NCBI RefSeq assembly: GCF_021653975.1 | Contig: NZ_JAJKFK010000003.1 | Coordinates: forward strand, 992,001 to 1,056,000 | Origin: Amycolatopsis sp. GM8 | Lineage (GTDB): Bacteria > Actinomycetota > Actinomycetes > Mycobacteriales > Pseudonocardiaceae | DNA: 64,000 nucleotides | Reading direction: 5' to 3' | Part shown: positions 17,029 through 25,791 of the stretch, one piece after another | How the letters are laid out: every line of letters begins with the position of its first letter | Position numbering within the stretch: position 1 is the stretch's first letter | Notes under the pieces: model-generated | Database searches by the model: none | Told to the model about the DNA's origin: nothing | The model's input: only the letters and a program-made list of their open reading frames with translations | Program-made: the position numbers and the translations under genes

Positions 17029-17795
17029 CGCCCGCTCCACTGTGGAGCACGCTTCTCACCGAAAGCCGTCGCGCCTTCTTTGGCGTCTTCGGTGGCCCGG
17101 ATTCCCCGCACCTGCGCGTCGTTGACGTCCCAGGCGGATGCCTCCAGACCACGCTCGATCGTCTGGCTGATCGCCAATGTGCCGGCGATCGCGAGCGGCG
17201 CGCCGACGCACACGGCGTCGGCCAGCTCGCGCGCGGTACTGGCCAGTGCCTCCGGCGGCACCACCCGGTTCAACAGGCCCCATCGTTCGGCCTGTTCGGC
17301 GGTGAGCCTGCCATTGGCCAGCAGGATTTCGCGGGCGATCGCTCTGGGCAGCAGCTGGGTCAGCCGGAGCGCGCCACCACCCCCGGCGATGATCCCGCGC
17401 TGCGGCTCAGGCAGCGCGAACCACGCGGTGGGTACCGCCACGACGAGATCGCACGCCAGCACCAGCTCGAAACCGCCGCCCAGCGCCGGCCCGTTGACCG
17501 CGGCGACCACGGGCTTGGTGCGCGGGTAGCGGACGAAACCGGCGAAGCCGCCGTCCGCGCCGCCGAGCCGGTTCTGGATCCCGGCCCGCGACTCGGACAG
17601 GTCCATTCCGGCGCAGAAGGTCGGCCCGGTGCCGGTGATCACGCCGACCCGCAGGTCGTCGTTGGTCTCCAGCTCCACGATCGCGTCGTGGATCAGCGCC
17701 TTGGCCGCCTGGTTGATCGCGTTGCGCTTGTCCGGACGGTTGAGGGTGATGGTCAGCACCCCGCCGTCGACAGCGACCAGCACGGGCTCGTTCAC
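17025..17795 (-). CDS. Enoyl-CoA hydratase
   Basis: A 256-residue crotonase with both hydratase glutamates: GGGFELVLACDL and FALPEPQRGII. The oxyanion segment TFCAGMDLSES is near 60. GTG start overlaps the preceding dehydrogenase stop (GTGA), and its own stop overlaps the next dehydrogenase start (ATGA). It sits exactly between two acyl-CoA dehydrogenase pairs, which fits hydration of their enoyl-CoA products before 3-hydroxyacyl-CoA dehydrogenase 13951. Confidence 0.9.
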   Translation of the reverse strand: MNEPVLVAVDGGVLTITLNRPDKRNAINQAAKALIHDAIVELETNDDLRVGVITGTGPTFCAGMDLSESRAGIQNRLGGADGGFAGFVRYPRTKPVVAAVNGPALGGGFELVLACDLVVAVPTAWFALPEPQRGIIAGGGGALRLTQLLPRAIAREILLANGRLTAEQAERWGLLNRVVPPEALASTARELADAVCVGAPLAIAGTLAISQTIERGLEASAWDVNDAQVRGIRATEDAKEGATAFGEKRAPQWSGR

Positions 17796-18760
17796 AGGTG
17801 AAGCCCCTCCTCGAAGCGGTCGTACCAGGTGGCGACCGGTGGGGTGACCGCGGTGGACGCCGCCGCGGCGCCGACGCGGGCGTCGATGTCGCGGCTGCCC
17901 AGCAGGTGCTGCAGCACGAGGCCGCGGTACAGGTAGCGGTGGAATTCGTGCTCCCGGGTGTAGCCGATCGCGCCCAGGACCTGTTGTGCGCCACGGGTCG
18001 CGGTGTCGAAGGCGCGGGTACCGAGGCCGACGGCGACCAGCGCCGCCAGCGGCGCGGACCCGGGATCGTCGATCAGGTCCAGCGCGTTCCGGTTGGCCGC
18101 GTCCGCGGCTGCGACCGCGACGGCGACCTCGGCGAGCAGGTGTTGCACGGCCTGGAACCGGCCGATCGGGCGGCCGAACTGCTCCCGCGTGCGCACGTGG
18201 TCACGTCCGAGTTCGAGCAGGTGCGCGCCCATGCCGGCGAGCTGGAGCGAGAGCGCGACCTGGACGCGTGCCAGGGCCAGACCGGGTGCCGCGCCGGTGA
18301 CCGGGGTGGCGTCCGCGGTGGCCTCCGCCGACACGGACAACAGGCTGACTCCGGGATCCACGGTGTGGACCTGGGTCGCCCTATCCGCGGGCAATGACCG
18401 GACGGATGCCGCGTCGACCAGCAGCAGCCGGGCCGGGTCGGCGCCACCACTGGGGAGGCCGAGGTAGCCGCCGTCCGGGCCGGGCAGCATGGCTACCGCG
18501 CCGTCGAGTTCGAAGCCCGCCAATGTGGCGGCGAGGAAGGTTTCTGGTGTCCCGGCGAGTGCGAGCGCGCTGCCCTGTCCCTCGAACATCGCCCGCGCCG
18601 CCGCGCCGCGCGTGTCGGGATCGTCGAGCATCTCGGTCCAGCCGAAGTCTTCGAGGTCCGCGACACCGACACCCTGCGGCCGCTCCTGGAAAAGCCGGTC
18701 CACGGTGGCGCGGATCTCGGCGTACCCGTCGTCGGGGATGCTGTGTTCGAGCCGGATCAT
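17792..18760 (-). CDS. Acyl-CoA dehydrogenase, short partner subunit (pair 2)
   Basis: A 322-residue acyl-CoA dehydrogenase-fold protein, shorter than the family norm. The C-terminal flavin segment RTREQFGRPIGRFQAVQHLL and QQVLGAIGYTREHEFHRYLYR are clear, while the N-terminal half is weakly conserved. The ATG at 18760 overlaps the stop of the long subunit (ATGA). Likely the beta subunit of a heteromeric dehydrogenase with 18757. Confidence 0.84.
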   Translation of the reverse strand: MIRLEHSIPDDGYAEIRATVDRLFQERPQGVGVADLEDFGWTEMLDDPDTRGAAARAMFEGQGSALALAGTPETFLAATLAGFELDGAVAMLPGPDGGYLGLPSGGADPARLLLVDAASVRSLPADRATQVHTVDPGVSLLSVSAEATADATPVTGAAPGLALARVQVALSLQLAGMGAHLLELGRDHVRTREQFGRPIGRFQAVQHLLAEVAVAVAAADAANRNALDLIDDPGSAPLAALVAVGLGTRAFDTATRGAQQVLGAIGYTREHEFHRYLYRGLVLQHLLGSRDIDARVGAAAASTAVTPPVATWYDRFEEGLHL

Positions 18761-19890
18761 CGCGACTCCTTGCCGAGCTGCAGGATCTGGTTGGCGATGA
18801 TCGTCCGCTGGATCTCCGCGGATCCTCCGTAGATCGGCGCCGACCTGCTGTGCAGGTATTCGTGCCGCCGTTCGTGCCAGCCGGGAGTCCCGTCGTCGAC
18901 GGCGACCGGCCGCGTCCGGTTCGCCAGCTCGTGGACGGACCGCTCGGCCCGCGACAGCAGCAGCTTGTCGATCGACACCTGCGGGCCGTCGCTCTTCCCG
19001 GCCGCCAATGCCCGCAACGTGCCGAGCGAACGGAGCCGGAGCGCGATGACGTCCTGGTAAGCCGCGCCGCGGCCCGCGTCGTCCCCGGGCGGCAACTGGC
19101 GGAGCATCCCGAGCAGCGCGGACTGGCGCAGCCAGGAGAACATGCCGCGCTCCCACTGCAACAGGTACTGCGCCACCGCCCAGCCGCCGTCGACATCGCC
19201 GATGCGCCGGTCGTCGGGAACTTGGACGTCGTCGAAGAAGATCTCGCCGAAGTGCTGGGTGAAGGACATGTCGTCGATCGGCCGGCACTCCACCCCCGGC
19301 GTGTCCATGTCCACCATGAACAGCGAAAGGCCACGGTGCCGCGATTCGGGCGAGCCGGTTCGCGCCAGCACCGCACACCGGTCGGCACCGGGCGCGCGGG
19401 TCGACCAGATCTTCTGGCCGGAGATCGACCATCCCTGCTCGGTCCGGGTCGCGCGCGTCCGCAGCGAGGCGAGGTCACTACCCGCCTCGGGCTCGGAAAA
19501 CCCTTGGCACCACGCCTCGGCGCCGGCCACGAGCGGTGACAGCAACTGCTCGGCGAGCCCCGGCGCGAAGTGCTGCAAGGTCGGCGCGATGATCTCGACG
19601 ACGTTGACGGTGCTCGGCACGGCGATGTCCGCGGCACCGAGCAGGTCGTAGATCGCCGCGCGCAGCCCGACGTCGTTGCCCGTGCCGCCGTACTCCTTGG
19701 GCCAGCCACGAGCCAGCCAGCCCTCTTCGTACAACCAGGACTGGAGTGCCTTCTGGGCGGCCAGGTATTCCGTCGCGGGAGCGGGCCGGAGCGCGGCCTC
19801 GCTCAGCTCGGTGGCCTGGGCGCGATTGGCGGCGAGCCAGCGCGCGAACTCCGCCGACAACTCGGCGGAGGCGAGTACGTCAGCCGACAT
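18757..19890 (-). CDS. Acyl-CoA dehydrogenase, long subunit (pair 2)
   Basis: A 377-residue acyl-CoA dehydrogenase and first gene of the minus-strand operon running to 12207. Motifs are WPKEYGGTGNDVG near 72, CQGFSEPEAGSDLASLRT near 132-149, SGQKIWSTRAPGADRC and the C-terminal YGGSAEIQRTIIANQILQLGK. The ATG at 19890 is chosen because the upstream extension has no homologous content; the ribosome binding site is weak. A minus-oriented GGATACT box lies 42-48 bases upstream, so this operon is a probable member of the GntR regulon. Confidence 0.9.
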   Translation of the reverse strand: MSADVLASAELSAEFARWLAANRAQATELSEAALRPAPATEYLAAQKALQSWLYEEGWLARGWPKEYGGTGNDVGLRAAIYDLLGAADIAVPSTVNVVEIIAPTLQHFAPGLAEQLLSPLVAGAEAWCQGFSEPEAGSDLASLRTRATRTEQGWSISGQKIWSTRAPGADRCAVLARTGSPESRHRGLSLFMVDMDTPGVECRPIDDMSFTQHFGEIFFDDVQVPDDRRIGDVDGGWAVAQYLLQWERGMFSWLRQSALLGMLRQLPPGDDAGRGAAYQDVIALRLRSLGTLRALAAGKSDGPQVSIDKLLLSRAERSVHELANRTRPVAVDDGTPGWHERRHEYLHSRSAPIYGGSAEIQRTIIANQILQLGKESR

Positions 19891-19931
19891 GGCAGACCAC
19901 CGTGACGCTCCTTCGTGCCTTGACTGAAAAC

Positions 19932-19938
19932 AGTATCC
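19932..19938 (-). promoter_or_regulatory. GGATACT box before the minus-strand operon
   Basis: Exact GGATACT on the minus strand, in the context ATATGGGATACTGTTTTC. It points towards the dehydrogenase start at 19890. TACTGT within it could also serve as a -10 hexamer. Confidence 0.45.
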
Positions 19939-20076
19939 CATATTGGAGTAGAGATCGCAATTACCGCTCCGCTTGGTGTCGTCACGCGAACGATGAGCCG
20001 AATACCAGGGTCCTCAACTATCCGGGCCGCTCGCTGCCCACGATGTTCGCGGTAACCATCGACGCCGCACTCTACG

Positions 20077-20083
20077 GGATCCT
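20077..20083 (+). promoter_or_regulatory. GGATCCT box before GntR regulator 2
   Basis: Context ACGGGATCCTCTTTTATG, plus orientation, 101 bases before the regulator's ATG at 20184. If functional it would allow autoregulation. Confidence 0.4.
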
Positions 20084-20183
20084 CTTTTATGTGGCCAGAC
20101 TGAAGTTGCGCACTCACCGGCGACCCGGGTGAACGGGTACGCTTCGGGCGGAACGCAGTCGGTGACGCTGGAGACGGGGATCG

Positions 20184-20933
20184 ATGAGCGCCGATCACAT
20201 GACGCCCGGCGGGCTCAAGCGCGCGGAACAGGTCGCCGTGGAGATCGAGAAGAGGATCATCGACCTGCGCTGGCCGATCGGCGAGCTGATCGGCTCGGAA
20301 CAGTCGCTCATCGAGGAGTACAACGTCAGCCGGGGCGTCCTGCGCGAGGCGATCCGGCTGCTCGAACACCACGGCACGGCCCGCATGCGGCGCGGCCCCG
20401 GCGGCGGATTGTTCGTCACACCACCCGATCCGCACGGGGTACGACGTTCCGCGGCCCTTTATCTGCGCTACGGGCGGACCGATGTCGCGAGCCTGGCGGC
20501 CGCCCGGAAGTCCCTCGAACTCGACTGCCTGGACCTGGTCGGCGCCCGGCTGAACGACCCGGCGGTCTCGACCAGGCTGCGCCGGGCGCTCGAGATCGAG
20601 ACGGCGTACACGTCGGCCGAGGGCACCGGATCCGCCCGGCACCTGCGTAACTTCCACCTCGAACTGGCCGAGCTCACGGGAAACCCGGCGATCAGCCTGT
20701 TCACCGAGATCCTGATGGAATTGCAGGCGGAGTTCACGGCCGAAGCGAACGGCGGCCCGCAGGCCGGCGAGGTGCGGGCGGCGGGCATCGGCGAGAGCCA
20801 TCACGCGCACCAGGCGATCTACCACGCCCTGGTCAACGGTGATCTCGACGTGGCGAAGAAGCGGATGAGCCGGCACCTGGACGGCATCGCGAGCTACACG
20901 GCCGAGCACGGCGCGGCCACCGACGCACATTGA
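20184..20933 (+). CDS. GntR-family regulator 2 (FadR subfamily, FCD domain)
   Basis: A 249-residue winged-helix plus FCD repressor, clearly paralogous to the protein at 9243. The segment SRGVLREAIRLLEHH and the wing MRRGPGGGLFVT differ hardly at all between the two, whereas the FCD domains diverge more; the same DNA site with different ligands is the natural reading. FCD histidines lie in FHLELAELTGN, HAHQAIYHAL and SRHLDG. GGAGACGGGG precedes the ATG. It faces the plus-strand operon beginning at 21067 and the minus-strand operon ending its promoter at 19890. Confidence 0.9.
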   Translation: MSADHMTPGGLKRAEQVAVEIEKRIIDLRWPIGELIGSEQSLIEEYNVSRGVLREAIRLLEHHGTARMRRGPGGGLFVTPPDPHGVRRSAALYLRYGRTDVASLAAARKSLELDCLDLVGARLNDPAVSTRLRRALEIETAYTSAEGTGSARHLRNFHLELAELTGNPAISLFTEILMELQAEFTAEANGGPQAGEVRAAGIGESHHAHQAIYHALVNGDLDVAKKRMSRHLDGIASYTAEHGAATDAH

Positions 20934-20949
20934 GTTACCCCGCTATGTA

Positions 20950-20956
20950 GGATTCT
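20950..20956 (+). promoter_or_regulatory. Variant GGATACT box (GGATTCT)
   Basis: Context TGTAGGATTCTGAATTAG, plus orientation, between regulator 2 and the operon at 21067. TAGGAT also matches an actinobacterial -10 hexamer. A second, inverted box lies 70 bases downstream. Confidence 0.4.
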
Positions 20957-21022
20957 GAATTAGCCGCCACGGTCACATGGTTCCCGGAGCAAGCCGGACT
21001 CATTGCGTGACCCCGCCACATT

Positions 21023-21039
21023 CGGTATCCTTTTTACCG
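21023..21039. promoter_or_regulatory. Inverted-repeat box CGGTA-N7-TACCG
   Basis: CGGTA (21023-21027), seven bases, TACCG (21035-21039); the left part read on the minus strand is GGATACC. Arm and spacer lengths equal those of the site at 7202-7218. It ends 27 bases before the ATG at 21067, a position expected for a repressor site. Confidence 0.45.
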
Positions 21040-21066
21040 AGATCACAGCCGAAATGGAGAGCCGCG

Positions 21067-21864
21067 ATGTCGCACCCAACGAACGATGCGATCCTCGTCG
21101 AAAGCGACGGGCCGGTGCGCATCGTGACGCTGAACCGGCCGGACGCCCGGAACGCGATCGTGCAGGACGTCAAGGACGCGTTGCTGAGGATCTGGGACGA
21201 GCTGGCCGATGACCTCGACGTCCGGGCGGTCGTGCTGACCGGCGCCGGGTCGGCGTTCTCGGCCGGCGGGGACATCGCCAACTTCCCGAACGTCGCCGCC
21301 GACGGCGACTACCGTCGCCGGATCCGGCTGCGGAACGGCCGCAAGATCATCGACTCGCTGACGAACTTCCCGCTGCCGCTGGTGGTCGCCGTCAACGGTC
21401 CGGCCGTCGGCCTCGGCTGCAGCATCGCGTCCCTCGGTGACGTCATCTACGCCTCCACCAACGCCTTCTTCGCCGACCCGCACGTGTCCATCGGGCTGGT
21501 GGCCGGTGACGGTGGCGCGGCGACCTGGCCGCTGATGATGAGCCTGGCGCGGGCCAAGGAGTACATCCTGACCGGAGACCGCATCCCCGCGGACGAGGCG
21601 TACCGCCTCGGCCTGGTCAACCACGTGGTGCCGCCCGAGGAACTCATGTCCAGCGCGCTCGCCATGGCCCACCGGCTCGCCGCGCAGCCCCGCCAGGCGG
21701 TCCAGGAGACCAAGCGGGCGCTCAACCTGCACATCCAGCGTGCCGCGTACGCGGTGCTGGACGTCGCGATGACGGCCGAGAGCGAGTCGTTCCTGACCGA
21801 CGAGCACCAGGCCCGGGTCCAGGCCTTCCTCGACCGTTCGAGCAAGGGGTCCGCGAAAGCATGA
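21067..21864 (+). CDS. Crotonase-family protein (isomerase-like)
   Basis: A 265-residue crotonase. Oxyanion segments AFSAGGDIANF (near 62) and AVGLGCSIASLGD (near 113) are present, but the hydratase glutamate positions hold Ser and His (FADPHVSIGLVAGDGG). An aspartate in GDGG may be the only acid nearby, as in some crotonase-fold isomerases. GGAGAG precedes the ATG at 21067. First gene of a six-gene plus-strand operon whose members all overlap or nearly touch. Confidence 0.85.
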   Translation: MSHPTNDAILVESDGPVRIVTLNRPDARNAIVQDVKDALLRIWDELADDLDVRAVVLTGAGSAFSAGGDIANFPNVAADGDYRRRIRLRNGRKIIDSLTNFPLPLVVAVNGPAVGLGCSIASLGDVIYASTNAFFADPHVSIGLVAGDGGAATWPLMMSLARAKEYILTGDRIPADEAYRLGLVNHVVPPEELMSSALAMAHRLAAQPRQAVQETKRALNLHIQRAAYAVLDVAMTAESESFLTDEHQARVQAFLDRSSKGSAKA

Positions 21865-22715
21865 CCAGCCACGCCACGGCGGCCGAAACGACCGGCGAGC
21901 CGCTCGTCAAGTACGAGGTGAACGACGGCGTCGCCTTGATCACGTGGAACCGTCCACACCGGCGCAACGCCTGGACGCCCGCGATGGAGGCCGAGTACTT
22001 CGGCCTGCTCCGCACCGCCGCGGCCGACGGTGCGGTCCGGGCCATCGTCGTCACCGGAGCCGGGGGCAACTTCTGCCCGGGCACGGACATGACGGCCCTC
22101 TTCGACGCGGCGAACGGCTCCCGGGCCAACAACCCCGAGGACCGGGAGCCGCAGACCCTGGCGATCACGATCCCGAAGCCGATCATCGCGGCGATCGAAG
22201 GCGCCTGCGCGGGCACCGGTTTCATCCAGGCCTGCGTCTGCGACATCCGGTTCGCGACGCCCGACGCCAAGATCACCGCCGCGTTCGTGCGGCGGGGCAT
22301 CATGGCCGAGCACGGCCTCGCCGTCCTCGTGCCGGCGCTGGTGGGCACCGCCAACGCCATGGACATCCTGCTGTCCGGCCGCGTGATCCGGGGCACCGAA
22401 GCCGCGCAGATGGGTCTGGTCCGGCTTTCGGAGAACGCGCTCGACGACGCGCTGGCGTACGCGCGCGATCTGGCCGCCAACGCTTCGCCGCAGGCCCTCG
22501 CGGTGACCAAGATGCAGATGTACAGCGAACTGCGGGCACCGGTCGAAAAGGCCCGGCTCACCGCGCTGAAGCTGTGGCAGACCTTGCGTGAGCACGACGA
22601 TTTCAAGGAGGGCGTGCGGAGCTTCCAGGAGCGCCGCCCGCCCCGTTTCGCACCTGTCGGTGAGGCGGAACTCGACCGTCTCGAAAAGCTCTGGACCGGG
22701 ACCGGTGATCTGTAG
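21861..22715 (+). CDS. Crotonase-family protein lacking hydratase glutamates
   Basis: A 284-residue crotonase whose start overlaps the upstream stop (ATGA). The oxyanion segment NFCPGTDMTALF is near 73. Catalytic positions read GTGFIQACVCDI and ITAAFVRRGIMAEHG, so Gln and Arg replace the glutamates. The C-terminus is longer than usual. Function beyond an enoyl/acyl-CoA transformation cannot be given. Confidence 0.83.
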   Translation: MTSHATAAETTGEPLVKYEVNDGVALITWNRPHRRNAWTPAMEAEYFGLLRTAAADGAVRAIVVTGAGGNFCPGTDMTALFDAANGSRANNPEDREPQTLAITIPKPIIAAIEGACAGTGFIQACVCDIRFATPDAKITAAFVRRGIMAEHGLAVLVPALVGTANAMDILLSGRVIRGTEAAQMGLVRLSENALDDALAYARDLAANASPQALAVTKMQMYSELRAPVEKARLTALKLWQTLREHDDFKEGVRSFQERRPPRFAPVGEAELDRLEKLWTGTGDL

Positions 22716-23845
22716 TGGGTAATGTCTATCTCCTCGGTGGCCTGCGGACACCGTTCGCGCGCCGTAAGGGCGCACTGGCCGACGCGCACCCCGCCGACCT
22801 GCTCGGCACCCTGACCAAGAACACGCTGGCCTCGCTCGGCGTCGCACCCGAAGACGTCGACCAGGTCATCACGGGCTGCGTGACCAAGACCGGCGACCAG
22901 GCCAACAGCATCGGGCGCACCGCGTGGCTCACCGCGGGCCTGCCGTCCGAGGTGCCCGGCACGACGGTCGACGCGCGCTGCGGCTCCAGCCAGCAGGCGG
23001 CGCACTACGGCGCCGGGCTGATCGCGTCCGGCGCGGTGGACGTGGTGGTCGCCAACGGCATCGAGCACATGACGCGCCATCCCCTCGGCCAGGACGTCGG
23101 CGAAGGCATGGGAGACCCGCTTTCCCCGCAGTACCGCGACCTGTACGAGGTCACCTCGCAGGGCGAGTCGGCCGAGCGGATCGCCGACCACTGGAAGCAG
23201 GACCGGGTCCGCTGCGACGAGCTCGCGCTCGCTTCGCAGGAACGAGCCCGCGACGCGATCGCGAGCGGCCGCCTCGCGGTCGAGATCGACCCGGTCGGCG
23301 AGTTCACGACCGACTCGGGTCCGCGCGAGAGCACCATGGAGACCCTGGGCGGGCTGCGCACCGTCTTCCGGCCCGATGGCGTGCTGACAGCGGGCAACTC
23401 GTCGCAGATCACCGACGGCGCGTCCTGCGTCGTGCTGGTCTCCGAGTCCTTCGCCGCCGCACACGGTCTGTCCCCGCTCGCCGAGGTCGAGCACCAGACC
23501 CTGGTCGGCGTCGACCCGGTGTGGAAGCTGACGGGACCGATCCCGGCCACCAAGAAGATCCTGGAGCGCGCCGGGCTGCGCCCGTCCGACATCGGGACCG
23601 CCGAGGTCAACGAGGCGTTCGCCAGTGTGCTGGGCGCCTGGCTGGAGGAGATCGGCTACCCGCACGAGCGGACGAACGTCAACGGCGGCGCCATCGCACT
23701 CGGGCACCCGGTCGGCGCGACCGGCACGCGGCTGCTGCTCACCGCCGCGCACGAACTCCGCCGGGGCGGTCACGAACGGGCCCTGGTCACGATGTGCTGC
23801 GGCGGCGGCCTGGGCACCGGGACGATCCTGAAGGCGGTCGCGTGA
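22715..23845 (+). CDS. Acetyl-CoA acetyltransferase (thiolase II)
   Basis: A 376-residue thiolase that would cleave a 3-oxoacyl-CoA with CoA. Nucleophile Cys89 is in DARCGSSQQA, the NEAFA loop near 300, His in GHPVGATG near 330 and the second active cysteine in MCCGGGLG near 361. The GTG start shares one base with the preceding stop (TAGTG). It completes a beta-oxidation set with the crotonases and dehydrogenases of this operon; 3-hydroxyacyl oxidation would have to come from the enzyme at 13951 or an SDR. Confidence 0.92.
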   Translation: MGNVYLLGGLRTPFARRKGALADAHPADLLGTLTKNTLASLGVAPEDVDQVITGCVTKTGDQANSIGRTAWLTAGLPSEVPGTTVDARCGSSQQAAHYGAGLIASGAVDVVVANGIEHMTRHPLGQDVGEGMGDPLSPQYRDLYEVTSQGESAERIADHWKQDRVRCDELALASQERARDAIASGRLAVEIDPVGEFTTDSGPRESTMETLGGLRTVFRPDGVLTAGNSSQITDGASCVVLVSESFAAAHGLSPLAEVEHQTLVGVDPVWKLTGPIPATKKILERAGLRPSDIGTAEVNEAFASVLGAWLEEIGYPHERTNVNGGAIALGHPVGATGTRLLLTAAHELRRGGHERALVTMCCGGGLGTGTILKAVA

Positions 23846-24642
23846 AGGCCCCGCTGACGCGGGAACGGGACGGTCACACCGAAATCTGGACCCTGGACCT
23901 GCCCGACCAGCGCAATCCGATCAGTGGCGACCACATGATCTCGTGCCTCACCTCGGCCGTCGCCGACGTGAACGCCGACACCGGCGTGCGGTGCGTCATC
24001 CTCACCGGCGCGGGTAAGGCCTTCTCCGCCGGGGGAAACATCAAGGACATCCGTGAGGGCCGCGGCCACTTCGGCGCGGAACCGTTCCACTGCGCCGAGG
24101 GGTACCGCGCGGGGATCCAGCGCCTGCCGCAGGCGTTGCAGTCCTGTGAGGTACCGGTGATCGCGGCGGTCAACGGCCCCGCGGTCGGCGCGGGGTGCGA
24201 TCTCGCGCTGGCGTGCGATCTGCGGATCGCCTCCACGCGTGCCACCTTCGTGGAGAGCTTCGTCAAGCTCGGCCTCATCCCGGGGGATGGCGGCGCCTGG
24301 CTGCTCCCCCGGGTCGTCGGCAACGCCCGCGCGATGGAGATGACCTTCACCGGTGAACCGGTCGACGCGGCCACCGCGCTCGCGTGGGGGCTGGTCTCGC
24401 AGGTCGTGGAACCGGAGGACCTGCTCGACGCGGCACGGGCGCTCGCGGCCCGGATCACGGTGAACCCGCCGCTGGCCCTGCGCATGGCGAAGCGCCTGAT
24501 CCGCGAGGGACAGCACCAGCGCCTGGACGACAACCTGGAGCTTTCGGCCGCGCTGCAGGCGGTCGCCCATCACACCCGCGACCACAAAGAGGCCGTCACG
24601 GCGACCGCCGAGCGGCGCTCCGCGGTCTTCACGGCGGAGTGA
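23842..24642 (+). CDS. Crotonase-family protein (PaaG/isomerase-like)
   Basis: A 266-residue crotonase. AFSAGGNIKDI is near 61, and the catalytic area reads AVGAGCDLALACD and FVESFVKLGLIPGDGGAWLLPR. Asp replaces the first glutamate and Phe the second, while the GDGG aspartate and the SFVKLG segment resemble ring-opening or double-bond isomerases rather than hydratases. The GTG start overlaps the thiolase stop (GTGA). Confidence 0.84.
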   Translation: MKAPLTRERDGHTEIWTLDLPDQRNPISGDHMISCLTSAVADVNADTGVRCVILTGAGKAFSAGGNIKDIREGRGHFGAEPFHCAEGYRAGIQRLPQALQSCEVPVIAAVNGPAVGAGCDLALACDLRIASTRATFVESFVKLGLIPGDGGAWLLPRVVGNARAMEMTFTGEPVDAATALAWGLVSQVVEPEDLLDAARALAARITVNPPLALRMAKRLIREGQHQRLDDNLELSAALQAVAHHTRDHKEAVTATAERRSAVFTAE

Positions 24643-24648
24643 TCGCGG

Positions 24649-25791
24649 ATGGCCGTCAATCTGTTCCCACCACCGGTGTTCGAGGACGAGGTGCTGACCG
24701 GCCTGCGCCGGGAGGTGCGTGAGTTCGTCGCGCGACAGATCTCCTCCGGCACGTTCCGCCCGGCGGTCGACAGCTGGATGACCGGGTGGGACCAGGAGTT
24801 CACCCACCGGCTCGCGGCACGCGGCTGGCTCGGCATGACCATCCCCGTGGAGTACGGCGGGCATGGCCGGTCGTACCTGGAGCGCTTCGTCGTCACCGAG
24901 GAGCTCCTCGCCGCGGGTGCCCCGGTCACCGCGCACTGGTTCGCCGACCGTCAGGTGGCGCCGGGATTGGTGCGTTTCGGGACCGAGGAGCAGCGGCGCG
25001 AGCTGCTCCCCCGCATCGCCGCGGGCACCGCCCTGTTCGCGATCGGCATGAGTGAGCCCGACTCCGGGTCCGACCTCGCCGCCGTGCGCACCCGGGCGAA
25101 CCGCACGGACGGTGGGTGGCGGGTCGAGGGCACCAAGGTCTGGACGTCGAACGCGCACCGCTGCGACTACGCGGTTTGCCTGGTCCGGACCACTCCGCTG
25201 GACACCGAGCACCGGCACGCCGGGCTCAGCCAGCTCATCGTCGACCTGCGCGCGGACGGCGTCGAGATCCACCCGATCGTCTCGCTCAACGGTGAGCACC
25301 ATTTCAACGAGGTGCATTTCGACGGGGTTTTCGTGCCGGACGCGATGGTGCTCGGCGAGGTCGGGAACGGCTGGCGTCAGGTCACGGCCGAGCTCGCCTT
25401 CGAACGCAGCGGCCCGGAACGTTTCCTGTCGGTCCAGCCCCTGCTGGAAGAGCTGGTGGCCGCGACGCGCGCCGGTGAGCTGCCCGCGGGCACCGACCTG
25501 GGCCGGTTCTTCGCCCGGGTGATCGGGCTGCACCAGATGTCGATCTCCGTGGCCGGCGCGCTGCAGCGGGGCGAGGCCGCCGACGTGGCCGCCGGGGTGG
25601 TCAAGCACCTGGGCACGGTCACCGAGGGCGATCTCACCGAACATGCCGCGGCGCTGCTGGGCGACGCGACCTCCCCCGGGCTGCGCGCCGCCGCCGAGCG
25701 CTCCCTGCTCGCCCGCCCCGGTTACACGCTGCGCGGTGGTACCAACGAGATCTTGCGCGGGGTCATCGCGCGCGGATTGGGACTGCGATGA
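24649..25791 (+). CDS. Acyl-CoA dehydrogenase, long subunit (pair 3)
   Basis: A 380-residue acyl-CoA dehydrogenase: IPVEYGGHGRSY near 65, AIGMSEPDSGSDLAAVRT near 130-147, EGTKVWTSNAHRCDY near 160 and C-terminal YTLRGGTNEILRGVIARGLGLR. It is strongly similar along its whole length to the product of 15907 on the other strand, including SGTFRPAVDSW versus AGTFEPGVDSW near residue 32. It starts six bases after the crotonase stop and overlaps the short-subunit gene by ATGA. Confidence 0.9.
   Translation: MAVNLFPPPVFEDEVLTGLRREVREFVARQISSGTFRPAVDSWMTGWDQEFTHRLAARGWLGMTIPVEYGGHGRSYLERFVVTEELLAAGAPVTAHWFADRQVAPGLVRFGTEEQRRELLPRIAAGTALFAIGMSEPDSGSDLAAVRTRANRTDGGWRVEGTKVWTSNAHRCDYAVCLVRTTPLDTEHRHAGLSQLIVDLRADGVEIHPIVSLNGEHHFNEVHFDGVFVPDAMVLGEVGNGWRQVTAELAFERSGPERFLSVQPLLEELVAATRAGELPAGTDLGRFFARVIGLHQMSISVAGALQRGEAADVAAGVVKHLGTVTEGDLTEHAAALLGDATSPGLRAAAERSLLARPGYTLRGGTNEILRGVIARGLGLR

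Noticed and set aside
21722..23773. 683-codon minus-strand open frame opposite crotonases and thiolase
   Set aside because: Shadow of genes with clear catalytic motifs on the plus strand; no domain recognised and no ribosome binding site.
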